A stretch of 64,000 nucleotides of DNA. Source: Halomonas ramblicola. Lineage in GTDB: Bacteria > Pseudomonadota > Gammaproteobacteria > Pseudomonadales > Halomonadaceae. The number at the start of each line of letters is the position of its first letter. The stretch's first letter is position 1. The stretch is taken from NCBI RefSeq assembly GCF_030409215.1, contig NZ_JAUFPL010000016.1, forward strand, positions 178,306-242,305. Reading direction: 5' to 3'. The notes beneath the pieces were generated by a model that was not told the origin of the DNA, ran no database searches, and saw nothing but the letters and a program-made list of their open reading frames with translations. The translations under genes were made by a program, and so were the position numbers. Positions 62,314 through 64,000 of this stretch are shown here, in pieces.

Positions 62314-62976
62314 ATGCAGCCGTTCGAGATCGTCCGTGAACTGGTCGCCGGGGGGATCGGGGCGCTGGGCGTGCTGGTCCTTCACTTCGGCATGCCCCTG
62401 CCGCACTGGCAGCTTCCCGGGCTGGACCTGGTACTGGCCGCTGCCCTCGGCGGCATGCTGTACGCCGGCGTCCGCCTGAGCTGGACCACGCGCCCGGGCC
62501 TGATCGAACGCCTGCTCGGCGTCGAGGTCGATCTGCGTCTGCCGGATGTCAGTGACGAACCGGACGACCTGAGGGCGGCGTTGCGCCACACCCTGGATAC
62601 CGCCGGCAGACAGGTGACGGCGTCCATGCTCGAGCCGCTGGAGCGCATCGACCGGGCCGTGCATGCCGTGCTGGACAGCGACCTCGGCAATACCGCCGGG
62701 CGCCAGGCGCAGTACACCATCACCGCCACCGTTCACCGCTACCTCCCGGATACCCTGGAGCGCTATTTCCAGCTGCCCGAGGATGTCGCGCATGCGCCGC
62801 TCGGTGACGACGGCAGGAGCGCGCATGACATGGTGGTGGAGCAGCTGGGCGTGCTCGCCTCCGAGACCGAGTCCATCCTCGAGGACATGCATGCGGGCAA
62901 GGTCCGTGAGCTGTCCGCGCACGGCCGCTTCCTCGAGGACCGCTTCAATACGGCGGACGACCTGCTGCAGCGATAG
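62314..62976 (+). CDS. XpaC-like membrane protein, partner of TelA
   Basis: The 220-residue protein has two N-terminal hydrophobic helices (about 10-29 and 36-55) and a helical cytoplasmic domain. The segment ITATVHRYLPDTLERYFQLP closely resembles the conserved 'f..YYLP.TL.Ll..Y' motif of XpaC-type proteins (PF10112), which often neighbour TelA; DMHAGKVRELSAHGRFLEDR closes the domain. ATG 62314 follows AGGAGCGTTCAGTG, and GTG 62311 is an alternative. It is the last gene of the cluster. Together with TelA it could form the inner-membrane module linked to the periplasmic binding/OmpA proteins (inference). Confidence 0.7.
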   Translation: MQPFEIVRELVAGGIGALGVLVLHFGMPLPHWQLPGLDLVLAAALGGMLYAGVRLSWTTRPGLIERLLGVEVDLRLPDVSDEPDDLRAALRHTLDTAGRQVTASMLEPLERIDRAVHAVLDSDLGNTAGRQAQYTITATVHRYLPDTLERYFQLPEDVAHAPLGDDGRSAHDMVVEQLGVLASETESILEDMHAGKVRELSAHGRFLEDRFNTADDLLQR

Positions 62977-62992
62977 CGGGCCGCGGCGGGGC

Positions 62993-64000
62993 CTATAGCG
63001 TTCGCCAGGGCGAGGGCGGCGGCGCCTCGAGCGTCTCGCGCAGGGTGTCCAGGGCGGTGGCCAGCGCCTCGCGGGAGGCGGCGGCGCCCAGGCACAGGCG
63101 CACCGCCTGGGGCGCCGGCTCGCTGCCCACGCAGAAGGGCTCGGGGCCGGTCAGGCGCACCCCGCGCTCCTCCAGCGCCGCCAGCAGCTCGGCACTGCGC
63201 AGCCCCTCGGGCAGCGGCAGCCAGAGGTTGTTGCCGTGGGGGCGGCCGGTGGGGGCATGGTCGGCCAGGCGCTGCCGGGCCAGGCGCTGGCGCTCGGCCA
63301 GCTCCGCGGTCTGCCAGGCCAGCAGCCGCTCGGCGTCCTCGTTCTCCACCCAGCGGCACACCGCCTCCACCATCAGCGGCGGCACCATCCAGCTCTGGGC
63401 GCGCAGCGCCGCGCCCAGTCGCTCGCGCAGGGCCTCCGGCACCAGCAGGGTGCCGATGCGCAGGCCGCCGGCCAGCACCTTGGAGGTGCTGAAGGCGAAC
63501 AGGGTGCGCTCCGGCGCCAGCCGGTAGAGCGGCATGCCGCGCTCCGCCTCCGGCAGGTACTGCACCCCGTCCTCCAGGATCCAGAACTCGTGGCGCCGGG
63601 CCAGCTCGGCCAGCCGCTCGCGCTTGGCCTCGCCGAGTACCGCCCCGGTGGGATTGTTCTGGTCCGGGGTGACATAGACCAGCCGCGGCGGCTGCTGGGC
63701 GCAGAGCCGTGCCAGGGCGTCCAGGTCCATGCCGTCGGCCTCCAGCGGCACGGGGAGCGCCTTGAGGTGGGCCTGGCGGGCAGCGCCGACCAGGCCGGGG
63801 TAGGTGAGGGCGTCGGCGGCGATCCGCTCGCCGGGTCGGGCCAGGGCGCGCAGGGTCAGGTCGATGCCGTGCTGGCCGCCCTGGGTGACCACCAGGGCGG
63901 CCGGATCCGCCGGCATGCCGAGCCGGGTCAGCCAGGCGGCGAGCCGCTCGCGGTGGATCGCCAGGCCGCACTCCGGCTGGTACTCCACGGCGCGGTTCAG
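62993..64000 (-). CDS. MocR-type/PLP-dependent aminotransferase-domain protein (5' end outside window)
   Basis: The visible 336 residues form a fold-type I aminotransferase domain: CGLAIHRERLAAWL, VTQGGQHGIDLTLRALARPGE, YVTPDQNNPTGAVLG, the acidic partner in WILEDGVQYL, and the PLP lysine in FSTSKVLAGGLRIG. The reading continues past the window edge without a start codon, and the pattern (Y.P..G...LR) is that of the C-terminal half of GntR/MocR regulators, so a winged-helix domain is expected outside. It is convergent with the XpaC-like gene. The pathway is unknown. Confidence 0.85.
   Translation of the reverse strand: MNRAVEYQPECGLAIHRERLAAWLTRLGMPADPAALVVTQGGQHGIDLTLRALARPGERIAADALTYPGLVGAARQAHLKALPVPLEADGMDLDALARLCAQQPPRLVYVTPDQNNPTGAVLGEAKRERLAELARRHEFWILEDGVQYLPEAERGMPLYRLAPERTLFAFSTSKVLAGGLRIGTLLVPEALRERLGAALRAQSWMVPPLMVEAVCRWVENEDAERLLAWQTAELAERQRLARQRLADHAPTGRPHGNNLWLPLPEGLRSAELLAALEERGVRLTGPEPFCVGSEPAPQAVRLCLGAAASREALATALDTLRETLEAPPPSPWRTL

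Noticed and set aside
56213..62976. Complete ABC importer operon
   Set aside because: Three binding proteins are present, but no permease or Walker-motif ATPase is encoded between 56213 and 62976.

Overview
The window is high-GC DNA packed with protein genes on both strands: short operons with ATGA overlaps, good Shine-Dalgarno sites, no rRNA, tRNA, CRISPR array, insertion sequence or prophage gene that I can see. The gene content (branched-chain acyl-CoA catabolism under a LiuR-type regulator, PpsR/PpsA, RraA, glycine-betaine-type binding protein, acidic secreted proteins, many TRAP/MATE transporters) fits a gammaproteobacterium, most likely a halophilic one of the Halomonadaceae. This is an inference from content and style, not from a marker gene.

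Layout. 1-3731: a cut-off gene (possible 2OG-Fe dioxygenase), a PAS-GGDEF-EAL c-di-GMP enzyme, and a MATE exporter. 3728-9445: a valine/isobutyryl-CoA degradation locus, in which an acyl-CoA ligase and liuR diverge from acyl-CoA dehydrogenase, 3-hydroxyisobutyryl-CoA hydrolase and 3-hydroxyisobutyrate dehydrogenase around palindromic operators. 9482-13425: a second MATE exporter, then glutaryl-CoA dehydrogenase plus a family III CoA-transferase (lysine/glutarate catabolism). 13481-23240: a two-armed sugar-acid regulon. The minus arm carries a RuBisCO-like protein, a three-part TRAP importer and an SDR. The plus arm carries a LacI regulator, two different DUF1537 kinases and an OtnC-type aldolase/decarboxylase. 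One perfect operator palindrome lies between the arms.

23241-33179: PEP synthase with its regulator, gamma-glutamyltransferase, a membrane glycerophosphodiesterase, RraA, and an RsbQ-like hydrolase paired with a PAS-GGDEF cyclase. 33181-47629: mostly single housekeeping, envelope or poorly known genes (TudS-DUF1722 fusion, methyltransferase, cupredoxin, CLC protein lacking the gating glutamate, orphan PotD-like protein, ChaN-like, YbaK-like, acyltransferase plus class-A-type serine hydrolase). 47703-51602: a four-gene Mn/Zn ABC importer. 51639-56073: a secreted Met-rich acidic protein, a cytochrome b and a Tat-exported molybdopterin oxidoreductase, divergent from an OmpR/histidine-kinase pair. 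This resembles the MrpX/YedZ1/YedY1 hypochlorite-scavenging system. 56213-62976: six colinear envelope genes (two binding-protein/OmpA fusions, a ProX-like protein, TelA, an XpaC-like membrane protein and a small OmpA-domain protein) with no ABC permease or ATPase. I regard this as the best candidate for an undescribed system. The window ends inside a MocR-type aminotransferase-domain gene.

All assignments come from reading motifs and gene order; no database search was run.
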